DNA of 64,000 bases from Medicago truncatula (lineage: Eukaryota > Streptophyta > Magnoliopsida > Fabales > Fabaceae), in the NCBI RefSeq assembly GCF_003473485.1, contig NC_053049.1, positions 28,541,292 through 28,605,291 of the forward strand, given 5' to 3'. This document shows positions 11,662 to 23,366 of this stretch, one piece after another. The first letter of the stretch is position 1. Each line of letters begins with the position of its first letter. The position numbers were made by a program, and so were the translations under genes. The notes below the pieces were generated by a model. It did no database searches, was not told the origin of the DNA, and saw nothing but the letters and a program-made list of their open reading frames with translations.

Positions 11662-14436
11662 TAGCACCGACGTCTATAACATGTTTTTATAATCATTTGC
11701 AATTTTTAAAATGAACCTTGTATGAAGAAAGAAAGTGTTTTTGAGACATGAAGCTACATTTACACTTTCATTCTCATAAATTGTCACTGGTGTTTAGGCG
11801 TCAGTGCCGTGTTCGTGATTCTGATTATGGTTATGATGCATCTAAATTGTTTTCTAGAGTTTTCGTTTTTATTCAATTATTAGTGATTAGTGAATGCATA
11901 TCACACACCTAGGAGGAATGCAAATTCTACCATTTTAAAATACCTTCATTATTTGTATAGGGATAAGCCAAGATACTAAGGATTTTTTCTATGAGCTGTT
12001 TATAGACCATAATTTTGATGGTATTGTTGATCATTCATTGTTCTGTTATTAACACGCTGGTGTAATCTGGTATGCAATGGTAAATGTGTATTCTTTCAAA
12101 TGTTGATCATATTTTCCGGGCTGTGGAATCATTATTTTAAAGACAGTTTACTAACTGAACCAAACTGTTGTTAACCGTAATTAATTGTTATGAACCGAAC
12201 CGAACCATTTCTAAACCCTAATTTCATTTCAAATTCAATCAAATTCACCATCTTCAATCTTCACCTCTTCAATCGAAGCTCACTGATGGCGAGTCTACCT
12301 CTTCACCTCATCTTTCTGTGACAGTGAGCTCACTTCAATCGAAGCTCATTCTTCTGCGACTCTAACTTCCACCTCTTCTTCAAATCATCTTCTCTGAAGA
12401 ATCTAAGGTACAAATTAGCTTATGGGTATGCTTGTTTTGGGTTTCTAGGGTTGATTTTTGTTTTTGTATATAGTTCTTAGTTTTGATTTCTGGGTATGCT
12501 TTTTTTTGAGCGACATGTTTCTGGGTATGCTTAATTTGTGTTTTTGGATTTTTACAAATTAGTTTCTGAGCATGGTTAATTTGGGTTTTTGGAATTTAGT
12601 TTCTTGGTATGCTTGATTTTGGCTTTGTCTATTAGTTTCTGGGTATGATATATTATACAATGCGATTATTGCTGAGAAAATTTGTATGGGAAAAAGCTCA
12701 TTTTAGTATGGTAAAAAGCATATTATGTAACCCTCCTAGCTTCTGTTGTTTGTGTATAGTTTGTGTATGACACACTCAGGTTTCAACAGAGAAATGAAAA
12801 TGTGGATGGATTTGAGTGTGTGTTTTTGTGTGTGTTATGTACAAAAACAGAATTAGAGTAAGGTATTTATATGTGAAAACAAATGTGTAGTAATGTGCTC
12901 AATACAAGTATTTGAAACGTGGCCCTTAGTGAGTTTGAGCTGCTACTTGTCATCATGAACAAGGCTAACCGTGTCAACTATTAGCCTTATTGTTGATATA
13001 TCTTGTACACACTTGGCTTAAGCTTTTCTATATGTTTATAGGATGTGAGGATTTTGTTTGAGACAATCAAGTATTCTTTTGAACTAGATGAATAATGAAT
13101 GTTTTTTCAATTGTTATTTAAACTAAGATGCTTTTGTTTTGGTTTCATTGAACGATTTAATTACATGTTGGCTTCTTCATTGATTAATGATACACAACTT
13201 GAAACTTGGATGGTTCATAATATGTATAACATTTACCATTTTCTGAATTGAATTAGTTGGTTCAACCAAAACGGACCTCGAATATTTGGCAGAATGGTCC
13301 AGTTTACGGTCTTCTGTTAGCATGCCACGTTCTTCTGTTAAACCTTTTGGCTAATGCAGCTTTAGTTTCCTTGTTTCTTTTCTCTTGATGATTTTCCAAC
13401 TATGTTTATTCTTTGTTAATAGTCTAGGTTAGGGTAAAGTATCTTGGTGTTGAACCTCCAACATTTATGGAACATGTTTTGTAGGCAGTAACTGTAGCTT
13501 GGTTTTGATATGATTTCATGTGATAAGCCATACTTACCTCTTGGCAGTAATATGGTTTGTTGTCTTTGATAGGCTGATTGTTCGTCGGTTCAAAGACACA
13601 TTTTGCAAGAGCTACATTTCAATGACAAGAGCATCAACTTTCTTGTTATAATAATATTAGAGCCAAAAGAAGAAAATACATAGTGAAAACTCTCATCACC
13701 ACCATTATTCACAAACAGACATTTATCAATGGATTACACTTAATATAATAATAATGTTTCGAATACCCTGCAATTAAATTTCAAAAGGACAAAAAAACAC
13801 AATTAAATTAGCAAAAGGATAAAAAAATACATTTCGGTTCAAAATTTTGGTTTTGGTTCGGTTCGGTTAGGTTAATAGGCAAGCAAACGGTTAACCGAAC
13901 CATAACTTTGGTTCAATTCGGTTAGTTCCAAACCTTAAACGGTTCGGTTCATTTATTCCGAACCATTTCAACACTTCGGTTCAGTAAATATGGTTAACCG
14001 AACCATGCCCACCTCTAGTGGTCATCCATCGTTATGTTCTAATATCTTAATGAGCTGATATTGTTTAATAAGATTGAGTTTTTAATGAAAATACACATTA
14101 TTTTTTAATCTAGTGTATACTTCTACCATTAGCAAGTAGAAAAAAATTCAGAATTATTTCATCAAGACTCGATAATTTACCAATTCACATTCAGATGATG
14201 TGAATGTGTGCATTAAACTGGATTCACATTGTATGCTGTAGCCATCTGTTTCTGCTGCATAATCTGTTCTTATGTTTCTTCTTATGCAGTGTTAAGAATG
14301 CAAGATCACTAGCTTATTTTTAAAATTTTTCTGAACAAGTTTCTGGTTTATTTAATACTTCAGTGAATTGTTTGAGTTTGTATACTGATTGTATATACAC
14401 TTAAACTATACTGCCTGTAAAGTACTTCAGCTAATC
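11662..14436. other. Repeat-rich spacer with GGTTCGGTT and GGGTATGCTT motifs
   Basis: 12420-12660 holds several imperfect copies of a TTTCTGGGTATGCTT-(A/G)ATTTGGGTTTTTGG unit. 12130-12250 and 13840-14010 hold many AACCGAACC/GGTTCGGTT motifs. The second block ends AACCGAACCATGCCCACCTCTA, which resembles the terminus of plant hAT-type elements, but the matching other end and 8-bp duplication were not found. No gene is supported. Confidence 0.45.
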
Positions 14437-14546
14437 CTTTTGTGACTAAGCTCTGCATTTGATTGATTTTGGTGTTTCATTTCATGTTAGACAAGTGAAA
14501 GTGCTTATTATTTGGTTTGGACTTTTTAATTGTTGATTGGTTCATT
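14437..14546 (+). repeat. Direct repeat copy B (110 bp)
   Basis: Second copy of 11552-11661. It abuts the Mutator-like end at 14547-14705. Confidence 0.7.
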
Positions 14547-14705
14547 TGCCAGTGTGGCATTGCCACATCATCTGCCATTAGCCCCGTTTAACTGTTTGGA
14601 CCGAAAGTGTGGACTGAATATTTTGTGTTGAGTTGATGAAAAATTTTAGAGGTCGAAACGAGAAGTTGGGATATTTATAGAGATCAAAAACATATTTAAC
14701 CCGAA
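14547..14705. repeat. Mutator-like terminal repeat, right-type end
   Basis: Ends ATATTTATAGAGATCAAAAA-CATATTTAACCC. Read in reverse it parallels the 9367-9530 end, including a GTGTGGCATTGCCAC-like block. No 9-bp duplication was found. Confidence 0.45.
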
Positions 14706-14922
14706 AATGTCTCTAAATCATATTTTGCCCCCTTTTGTTTGTATAACCATGTTAATGTTTTTTTTCTTTAGAGATGTTAATGTTGATGTTACTGTTATAA
14801 CTCATTCTCTTTCATCTCTTCTTCTCCAAGGTCACTAGTTCTCTTGCTTTGTTTCGTTTCTACCGAGTCCACCAACTGAACGTTAGTGCCTCACTTTTCC
14901 TCTTCGTCTCAAAAACCCTAAA

Positions 14923-14933
14923 ACGCCAAATAT
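14923..14933 (+). promoter_or_regulatory. Telo-box-like motif in the QQT1 5' leader
   Basis: AAACCCTAAA lies about 170 bases upstream of the QQT1 start codon, inside a pyrimidine-rich, 5'UTR-like stretch. Confidence 0.4.
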
Positions 14934-15099
14934 CTGTCTTTCCTCAACATGAATTTCAAAAAGTTTTTAGCTTAAGTTTTTGTGACGAAACCCTTTGTTT
15001 CCATTCGATTGATTCAATTTTCTGATACTTCACAATATAAAAGCAAGGTTTAATTTTTAATTATTATTATTAGCACTAGATTTTAAGGAAGGAAGAAAA

Positions 15100-18000
15100 A
15101 TGGTGTTTGGGCAAGTAGTCATTGGTCCTCCTGGCTCTGGCAAAACAACTTACTGCAATGGCATGTCTCAGTTTCTCAATCTTATTGGAAGGTAAAGCTT
15201 CACACTTTACAATATATTATCTTTTTAATTAAATTTAGGTTTTTTTTCTTTCTTTCTAATTTCTACTAATTTAGGTATTTAATTTGCTAATGTTTTCTAC
15301 TTTTCAAATGCAGGAAGGTTGCTGTTGTCAATTTGGATCCTGCTAATGATTCATTACCGTATCCTTCCGTTAATCTCTTTGAAATGTTGTTGTTATTCTT
15401 AAAGGTCTCTCTCTTTTTTAGATGTATAGTTAAGTTAATTGATATGGTTAACCTTAATAATAAATATAGATATGAATGTGCTATTAACATTGAGGATCTT
15501 GTGAAACTTAGCGATGTCATGATAGAACATTCTCTTGGTCCTAATGGGGGTAAGTCTATTCCTTTTTTGTTGTTTTAAGTATTTATTCATTTTAAATTTT
15601 GTGCTTGTTTACTGTCATAACCGAGAGAAGATCAGACTGAGAGTAGATCAAATCAATAGAGGCAGAGGAAGAACTAGAAAAAACTATTGGGGGTGGGGGA
15701 GGGTTGGGTATTTCAACTGGTTTGTGATAAGGGATAAGGAGTTGGAGGTCATGGGTTCAAACTTGAATGAAAGAGTAAATATTAATCTAATAACTAATTA
15801 CTAACATTTACCATTCAAAAAAAATAAATTAGTGAAATTATTAAGGATCTAGAGATTAATGAGATGGATAGGGGTATGATATATGATTGAACATTATGAT
15901 GGCGTTTGATCCATGTAGCCGATCCCACTTAGTGGGATAAGGCTTGGTTGTTGAATGGCATAACCAATAGTTCTGTGTGATGGCACATTTGAAGTGTAGG
16001 CATGGGTGATGGTATATAGCATCGGCCCTTTCAGATTGAAAACGTGTTTCAGTGTTAATGGTGTGTCTAGTGTTTGCATCTGTGTTAGTGTTTCAGAGGT
16101 AATGGACATCAGTTTCATCATTTATAGCGTATATGAGAAATATAAGAAGTTACCCAATATGCAAATTAATTGTTCTATTGAATGGGCCAACACCACCTTA
16201 ATACCTTTTATTAGAGCCCTGTTTGGATCAACAACTTAATTACGCGCTTATAGCATAAGCTTTTTTATTATAAGTGTTTATGTATAAGCTAATTCTAAAA
16301 CAAAAGATAAAATATAGCCAAACTGTTCTCAAATAAGCTATTAACTATTTTTATAAGCTATCATGGAAAACTTGTGGGAATAAGCTAAAAACAGCTTATG
16401 AAACATGTCATTAACTGCTTCCATTAGTTCTTCCAAAAATCTCACAAGTACTTATGCCAGATAAGCTCAAATATAATCTAAACAGACCCTAGGTATTTGT
16501 GTCTTACTGTATTCATATTCTGAAGTTTCACTTGTGTTGTACAAGCAGGTCTTGTATACTGTATGGATTATCTAGAGAAAAATATTGACTGGTTGGAAGC
16601 AAAATTGAAACCTCTTCTGAAAGGTTGTTACATTACTTTGTAGATTTACAGCCTAAATTATCCTTAAATGCACTCACAAACTACTATGATTCCTATTCAG
16701 CTAAACTACTCTAGCGTTCTGACAATATTATTCACATTTCAGATCATTATTTACTCTTTGATTTTCCTGGCCAAGTGGAACTATTTTTTCTTCATTCAAA
16801 TGCCAAGAATGTCATCATGAAACTCATAAAGAAATTAAATTTAAGGGTATAGTTCTGTCTTCAACTCTTCCTAGTGTCGAACCATTATTTTAAGAACTAA
16901 TTTGTATTTTCATTCTATGCAGTTAACGGCAGTGCATTTGGTTGATGCTCACCTTTGTAGTGACCCTGGGAAGTACATCAGTGCATTGCTTCTAACCTTA
17001 TCCACAATGCTACATATGGAACTACCCCACATAAATGTCTTGTCAAAAATTGATTTAATTGAGAGCTACGGAAAGCTAGGTGCTGTAATTATTTTTGCAT
17101 GCTACGGTTAAATGCTTTTTTTTTTTAAGCTGGTTATTATAGTTGACAAATTTGTATATTCATTTTACCATTTCATTGTTGCAGCCTTCAACCTTGATTT
17201 TTATACAGACGTGCAAGACTTGTCATATTTGCAACACAGTCTTGATAAAGATCCTCACTCTGCTAAGTACAGGTGTGCTTTGTTGTGTGGAAATTCTTTA
17301 CCTACTGACGCTTAAGTGTAACAGTTTTTCTGAGTGTGATAGTAATGTAGTATTTTGTACTCGTTAGAACTTTTGAACTGTTTCCTTTATTAAAATGTAG
17401 TTTCCTAAGTTTTATTTTCTTATTTGTCTTGTCTATGCTGGTCATTTCATGCCATATTAAATTGTTGCTGTGAACAGCGTCATACTTGATGATAGATGCT
17501 AATGTAAAATATGGAATAGATATTAGATGACAATGCTCCACGATTTGGTTAACATTTTATTCTCTCTTTTCTCTCTATGCTGTGCTCCTTTTATATTAGC
17601 AGCTTATAATGAAATCAAATATATGCTGGAATCGAGTCATGTTTTAATTTTCCTCGTTTGCAAATGGTGGTTAGGTTTGGTTTAAATGGGTCAGATGAAA
17701 GTTATTTTTCTGTCATGTTATCCATATCATCCTTAAGATACACAGTTTTTTTTATTGAGCAAGTTGTTTTAGAAGAATTATGTTTTATATTTGCAGAAAG
17801 CTCACAAAGGAATTGTGTGAAGTCGTTGAACACTACAGTCTTGTGAATTTTACAACCTTAGATATTCAGGTACGCCAGATATGCCTAATTTTTTCTTTTG
17901 TTCGTATCAAATGTTCAGTAGAAATTCTAAGTTGGATTATCCTTTTACAGGACAAAGAGAGTGTAGGGAATTTAGTGAAGCTGATAGACAAAACCAATGG

Positions 18001-19702
18001 ATACATATTTGCCAGCATAGATGCAAGTGCTGTTGAGTTTAGCAAGATTGCTATGGGAGCTCCTGATTGGGATTATTATAGATATCCTTTTTTTTCTCAT
18101 GCAACTATTCTGACAGTAAATAACATCATTTACCCAGCAATTGCATAATAGAATTACCAATCTGCACTTGTAATCTGAATAGGTTCTTTCTTTGAATTCT
18201 TATACTGTTTTTGAACTGTTTTTTTAGTCCTCTAGTATCAAAAGTGATGATGGTATTGTATTATAAGCACAATAGTTGCCTCCTACACTGCTACGGACTC
18301 CAAACTCATCCTATTAGTTGGTGGAAATGACTGATTGTAACTCGAAGGGTTTATGTAAAAGCTCTTTAGAAAATATTCTTGTTGGCAGAATGATGATAAG
18401 TTGAGACCCTTAATTAGAGGAGAGTTGGGGGAAATGTATTGGCCAATAATAGTCTTCTAAGGGGTAAGTAGGTGACTGTTCTAAACACACCAACTACTTA
18501 ACAGGCAGTAAGTTAGTAACTAATGTTATAGTTAGTTTACTGTAAGAATAAAAAGGGTCAAGGCTAGGGAGGAAAGGGTATAAGAAATATAACGAGAAAA
18601 TTGTGAGACATGAACCTCTTAAACCATCCAGGAAGGCTTTTCATTCTTTGTATACAATAGGCCCAAAATGCAAGTATGTAGGAGGAGAGAAGGGGCGTGA
18701 GAATAGTAGAAGGAATAAATGGGCCCAAGAAACAAAGCCTACTTGTGTCTGAAAGAAGAAGGAAACATGATATCAGCTGTTGAGGGAATGGAAGAGAGAG
18801 AAGAGCAGAATGGGTAGATAGAGAAAAGGTGTCTAAGAAGGGGTACAAGGACCATGCAGGAGGAGGAGAGGATAGTAGGTATATAGTGGGGAGGAAACCA
18901 AGAAGGGTCATAATTTTTTGAGTGATCATACTTGTTGCTAGGCTGAGTAGAGAAACTGGTTCTTTCTCAGGAAAAGGGATTCTTCTCGTCTTCTTCCTTT
19001 GATAGGCCCAGAATGCAAATATATAGAAATAAATTAATGTACCTTTGAGTGCTGAAAATAAGTGTACTTTAGGCCTAGCCATCATGGAGTATTTAGGCCA
19101 CATACTATATCGGCAAACGGGTCTTATCAGACCCTATAAAAGTGAAGCTTTGTATTGTATGTAGTTATGGCCTACATCTACACATACAAAAGGACCAAGA
19201 GGGTTCTTAGGCTTGATGAGCTACCATAGGTGCTTCGCTCATGGTAATGATGATTACCAGACTCGTGAATCAGTTGTTAAAAGGTGGCTTTGTATGGAAT
19301 AAGGACATGCAAGTATCATTTGTGGATAGTGCGTTTCTGCGCTACACGTATACTTTTCCTTGTAAACATGTCACAAGTACATTTTTTTCCTAACTATTGT
19401 TTGAATGTCACTAAAGTCATTATTAGTCCTATTTGAAAGAAGTCATTTAATTTAACAATGAGCTATGTGACCTAGTTCCGGTAGGCAGGTACATTTAGTC
19501 CTTATTTTTCAACCGAATGTTATAAGGCCACCCTTTGAGTGTGTGTGTCGATATACATTTTCTCCACTATGTTGCTTATTTTTCTCTGGCCACTCTCCTG
19601 GACATAATTTTTAAAAACGATGAGTTTCCCTTAACTCAGCAATCTACAGTTGCAGAAGTGCAAGAGAAATACATAAAGGATGATGAAAATATTGATGATT
19701 GA
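15100..19702 (+). CDS. QQT1: GPN-loop GTPase, QQT1/GPN2 type, ten exons
   Basis: Exons: 15100-15191, 15314-15358, 15470-15549, 16549-16623, 16743-16846, 16923-17079, 17185-17272, 17797-17869, 17951-18081, 19648-19702. They close in frame as 299 residues. Seen: P-loop GPPGSGKT (9-16), GPN loop (69-71), switch motif DFPGQVE (104-110) and guanine motif SKID (173-176). GPN proteins form dimers that help RNA polymerase II assembly and nuclear import; Arabidopsis QUATRE-QUART1 is needed for early embryo divisions (family knowledge). The length fits the family. Intron 2 (15359-15469) and intron 9 (18082-19647) have U12-type signals, and intron 9 uses AT-AC ends. Introns 3 and 9 hold transposon debris. 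No lesion seen. Confidence 0.93.
15359..15469 (+). other. U12-type GT-AG intron (QQT1 intron 2)
   Basis: The donor GTATCCTT is the U12 consensus. A branch-site match CCTTAAT at 15452-15458 puts the branch A 12-13 bases before the AG at 15468-15469. The donor follows coding CC, and the reading frame resumes with A TAT GAA. Confidence 0.75.
15680..15825 (+). mobile_element. SINE-like remnant in QQT1 intron 3
   Basis: Contains the polymerase III B-box-like GGTTCAAAC near 15754 and ends in an A-run (CATTCAAAAAAAA). The start is not clear, and no perfect flanking duplication was found. Confidence 0.35.
16215..16489. mobile_element. Tourist-like MITE in QQT1 intron 3
   Basis: Ends AGCCCTGTTTGGAT and ATCTAAACAGACCC pair as imperfect inverted repeats, and TAG flanks both sides (16212-16214 and 16490-16492). 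The interior is rich in AATAAGCT/AGCTTAT, typical of a widespread legume family. No coding capacity. Confidence 0.55.
18082..19647 (+). other. U12-type AT-AC intron (QQT1 intron 9)
   Basis: The intron begins ATATCCTT, the exact AT-AC class donor, and ends CTAC. The branch signal CCCTTAAC lies at 19628-19635, with the branch A about 13 bases from the 3' end. Only these ends join TAT AG to A GTT GCA GAA and give the conserved family C-terminus; no GT donor fits. The 1,566-base intron contains an insert-like, less AT-rich stretch at about 18400-19300, with AATAAAAAGGG near 18548, that resembles an LTR promoter region but was not delimited. Confidence 0.85.
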
Positions 19703-20350
19703 TGTGGAAATGCTTATTATTTTTGGCAGCAGTGCAGGGGAACGACCACTTGGTAATTTTACTTCATTTCTTATTAAGTTGCTTTTGTGTTTTGTAACAT
19801 TACTAATAGCATGTGATTCCCATTTCAGACATGGACTATCGTCGTGACAGTGTCTGGTTTACTCATCCTTATGGAACAAAAGATTTTGAGAACATGGTGG
19901 AAGCAGCAGAGCTTTAAGTCAGTTTCATGATATTATTAGGACCTACCTTTTTGTATAGAATCCCTACCTCTTTTTAGTATTGAACGATATTTTTGTTGTT
20001 ATTTGAAGCTTCATTTGAATTTTTGCACATGGTGTAGTTTTCCAACAACTTCTTTGGTTCTTCATTCAAAAACTTCACACAAAGTATTCAACAACCGTAA
20101 AGGAAAATTCTCCATTATAAAATCAGCTCAAACTATAAATAACGAAAAGGAAAATGAAGAAAAAATAACCACAAAAAATATGAATTCAAAAAAATACCTC
20201 AACATCAGAGGTATAAACTGAGAACAATCGTTTTTAATCAAATTATGAATTTGATTATCATGAATAGCAAGGAAGTGTTCCCTGGTTCCATCACATACAT
20301 GAACTTCAACTTTGAATTTGAAATGTAGGGATAATTTTTTTTACTGTAGT
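19703..20350. other. QQT1 3' flank and spacer
   Basis: Probable 3'UTR and downstream sequence. No second gene is visible. Confidence 0.5.
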
Positions 20351-20359
20351 TAAAATTAA

Positions 20360-20942
20360 GGCTTAAATGCTCTTTTGGTCCCTTAACTATTTAATTGGTA
20401 TCGCTTTGGTCCCTTAACTAAAAAAAAAGATTGTTTGAGGATTTTAAGTTTTTTTTTAGTCTCGTTTTGGTCCCTTCTGTTAGGTTTTCGTTAGAATTTT
20501 AAAAAAAGTTAACTCCTGGACACGTGTCACCTTGTCATTGGTTCTGAGTTTTTTTTTTTACAAAAAAATTATTATTTTTTAAAAAAAAAACCCCAAAGCC
20601 AATGACAAAGTGATACGTGTCCCAGAGTTAACACGTGTCACCTTGTCATTGGTTCTGAGAATTTTTTACAAAAAAATAAAATATATATATTAAAAAAAAT
20701 TATTATTTTTTTTATATATAAAAAAATAGATTTTTTTTGTAAAAAAAAAAAAATTTCAGAGCCAATGACAAGGTGACACGTGTCCACACCTAACGTTTTT
20801 TATTAAAACTAACAGAAATCTAACAGAAGGGACCAAAACGAGACTAAAAAAAAACTTAAAATCCTCAAACAATTTTTTTTTTAGTTAAGGGACCAAAGCG
20901 ATACCAATTAAATAATTAAGGGACCAAAAGAGCATTTAAGCC
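20360..20942. mobile_element. Mutator-like element with 9-bp TSD
   Basis: A 583-bp non-coding element. Terminal inverted repeats start GGCTTAAATGCTC and end GAGCATTTAAGCC and continue for about 100 bp, including TTTTGGTCCCTTAA and its complement. Flanks carry the perfect 9-bp repeat TAAAATTAA (20351-20359 and 20943-20951). The interior has further inverted blocks around ACACGTGTCACCTTGTCATT, so nearly the whole element can fold as one hairpin. Confidence 0.82.
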
Positions 20943-20951
20943 TAAAATTAA

Positions 20952-21926
20952 AATTGAAAACCTTAAAAGAAATTAAATATAAATATATATATTCATATTT
21001 AAGCTTGAAATCTGTGATACAAACTTTTTGAAGCATTGAAAAAATTGATACGACAAATCATCGTACTGCATATCAGTAAAAGGTAAAGTGATATTATTTT
21101 TTTCATGTTTATCTGTTTGTTGATATGATTTACAAATTGATACGACAAATCATGTTATTGCCATGGAAAAATACCTTGCTTTAAGTGGGATGATACTTCG
21201 AAGACATGATTTACAATACTGAACTAAACTTACGAGAATATGGTTGATTATATATCAGTTTTCGAATATTCTTCCTATATAAAAATATAATAACAGATAA
21301 AGAAACCTTAGATTAGTACCAAATGTAGTAAAAAAGTACTAAACCGTTAATATATGTAAAAATTATCTTACCTTTTCGTCAACCAAGACAAACTCTATTG
21401 AATTTACAGAGTTGTTGTTTTTAGATGGAAAAACATGCCACAAACATATAATTCTACATTTGATACAAAGTGATTGAAGGCCAAGTTGAATATCACGCAC
21501 ACTAAAATGAGAGAAAGCCAATTCATTTCAATATGCTGTTATAGTTCTGATTCTATATAAATCTACCACGAGTAATTTAAATGTATATTGTTGCATAGCT
21601 AGCTTCAATGATAGAAAGACAATACAAAAGAAGATACATGGTAACTACACAGATAGCCACAACTATATTCAGTAGACGTCCATCTCCTACGTAGTAGTCA
21701 CTGATAGCATTTATCCTAGATTGGATCAATGTGAAATAATAATAGATTATTTATAATTGTTATATACTATGAAGTAAATAAAATAATATGACTTGACAAT
21801 GACATTAATAAAATTCCGAAGTATTTGTAAAAAGTAATAGTCATTTTGGTCTTTAAAAGTACGATGCGTAATTACAATATTAAAAATATTGATATAAGAA
21901 AATTTTAAAATAATTTTTGATTGAAC
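20952..21926. other. Intergenic AT-rich spacer
   Basis: No gene, RNA gene or delimited repeat seen. Confidence 0.5.
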
Positions 21927-21941
21927 ACTTGGTTAGTTTAA

Positions 21942-22047
21942 CCCACATGAGTTGGTCTGATGATATTAGCTTGAGACTTGAGAGTATGCTCCTTCTCAAT
22001 GTCTCATGTTCGATTATCTCTAGTATTAATTTCTTAAAAAAAAAAAA
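21942..22047 (+). mobile_element. SINE with 15-bp target duplication
   Basis: A 106-bp unit beginning CCCACATGAGTTGGTCTGAT (A-box-like TGGTCTGATGA), with a B-box-like GTTCGATTA, and ending in an A-run. It is bounded by the perfect direct repeat ACTTGGTTAGTTTAA (21927-21941 and 22048-22062). These are the marks of a tRNA-derived SINE mobilised by LINE machinery. Confidence 0.8.
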
Positions 22048-22117
22048 ACTTGGTTAGTTTAAGTAGTCTCTCAATTTAAACATCAACTATTTTTATATAA
22101 GGATAAATATGATATTA

Positions 22118-22467
22118 AGGGTGTGTTTGTTTTAAGTTTACCAAATTTATTCCTAGGAATAACATTCCTTGTAATATAAAGATGAGAATTTTATTCCAAG
22201 GAATTTAGGAAAAATATGTTTGGTTAACTTTATAATATTCCTAGGAACCATAAAAATAGGGATTATAATAGGTAAATTATTTATGAATTTATTCCCATCT
22301 CCATGGGAACTTTATTCCCACCCTTTTTCTTGGGAATTTTTTTCTATTCCCAGGGACATTTTATACCAAGGAATAAATTTTAGTAAACTTGTAACAAACA
22401 TAGGAATATACATTTCTATCATTTTATTCCCGAGAATCAACAATTATAACTTGAAACAAACACACCC
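22118..22467. mobile_element. Tourist-like MITE (TTA duplication)
   Basis: Ends read GGGTGTGTTTGTTTTAAG and CTTGAAACAAACACACCC, flanked by TTA at 22115-22117 and 22468-22470. The interior repeats ATTCCTAGGAAT/ATTCC-type palindromic motifs. The size of about 350 bp and the TTA flank fit PIF/Harbinger non-autonomous elements. Confidence 0.65.
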
Positions 22468-22470
22468 TTA

Positions 22471-22939
22471 GAGAAGTCCTCAATTATGGACTATTTTGAA
22501 ATTTTTATACTTAAAGGACTACTGGCATTATTCATTACACATTAAAAACAAAAATGACTAATACCCTTATTCATAATAAGACTTTGTAAATTATATTATT
22601 AACATGGCTAAATAGTTCTCTGGTCCTTTAAGTTTTAAGTTTGTTTTAGATAGATTCTTTAAGTTGTTAAAACCTACCAAAATAAGATTGTAGTGATTCA
22701 CACTTACTATTTTCCCAAAAATAAGAGCAAGTTATTGACGTAAGGTTGGAGTGACTCACCCTCATTAACACCCCAAGAATGACCGGGCTTAGCTCTAAAA
22801 GGAGGAGGCTATTGACGTAAGATGGGAGTGACTCACCGTCACTAACACCTCAATAATGACCCGGCTATCCTCTTATGAATAAGTGACTCTAAAGCTGCCA
22901 TACAAAGATGTATCTGATGTATCTATGTGAAACACCAAA
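22471..22939. other. Spacer with a duplicated GACGTAAG block
   Basis: Holds two near copies of a TTATTGACGTAAG.TGGAGTGACTCACC stretch (about 22731 and 22810), each followed by an AATGACC(C)GGCT motif, with a period of about 79 bases. No gene. Confidence 0.5.
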
Positions 22940-22941
22940 TA

Positions 22942-23211
22942 CTCTCTCCGTTCCTTTTTAAGTGTCATTTTTAGAAAATTTTTTTGTTCCTATTTAACTG
23001 TCACTTTCGAAGTTCAATGCAACATTAATGTTGTTTTACCAATATTGTCCTTAGTTATTTATTGCGGAGAGAGAAATATATGAAATGAGATATTAAATGA
23101 ATAAGGTCATTATAGTAAAAATATAGCTTATTGCATCAAAAGTAGTATCAATTGTTGATTATCTTGATTTGTGTAAAATGTCAAAATGTGACAATTAAAA
23201 AGGAATGGAGG
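22942..23211. mobile_element. Stowaway MITE
   Basis: A 270-bp element with the characteristic CTCTCTCCGTTCC start and GGAATGGAGGTAG end, matching inner arms (TTTTTAAGTGTCA against TGTGACAATTAAAAAG) and TA on each side, as in Tc1/mariner-derived Stowaway elements. A second, isolated GGAGGTAGTAC end occurs near 23517. Confidence 0.75.
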
Positions 23212-23318
23212 TAGTGACTAAGAAAAATTCCCACCTAGATTATGCGAAAGAGTTGACATTTGATTCATATGTTTAATTTTCTTTAAGCTTTTGTTTGCAC
23301 ATGAGAAATAAGAAGTTG

Positions 23319-23320
<2 letters not shown>

Positions 23321-23366
<46 letters not shown>

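Noticed and set aside
18071..18148. Apparent loss of the splice donor in QQT1 (AG|AT instead of AG|GT)
   Set aside because: First read as a mutation that would break the gene. The full ATATCCTT donor, CCCTTAAC branch site and AC acceptor show a genuine U12 AT-AC intron instead.
18564..19103. 179-codon open frame on the minus strand
   Set aside because: It lies wholly inside QQT1 intron 9, has biased low-complexity residues and no recognisable domain. Probably a chance frame in inserted repeat sequence.
22220..22471. 83-codon + strand frame
   Set aside because: Falls within the Tourist-like MITE and is made of its ATTCC repeats.
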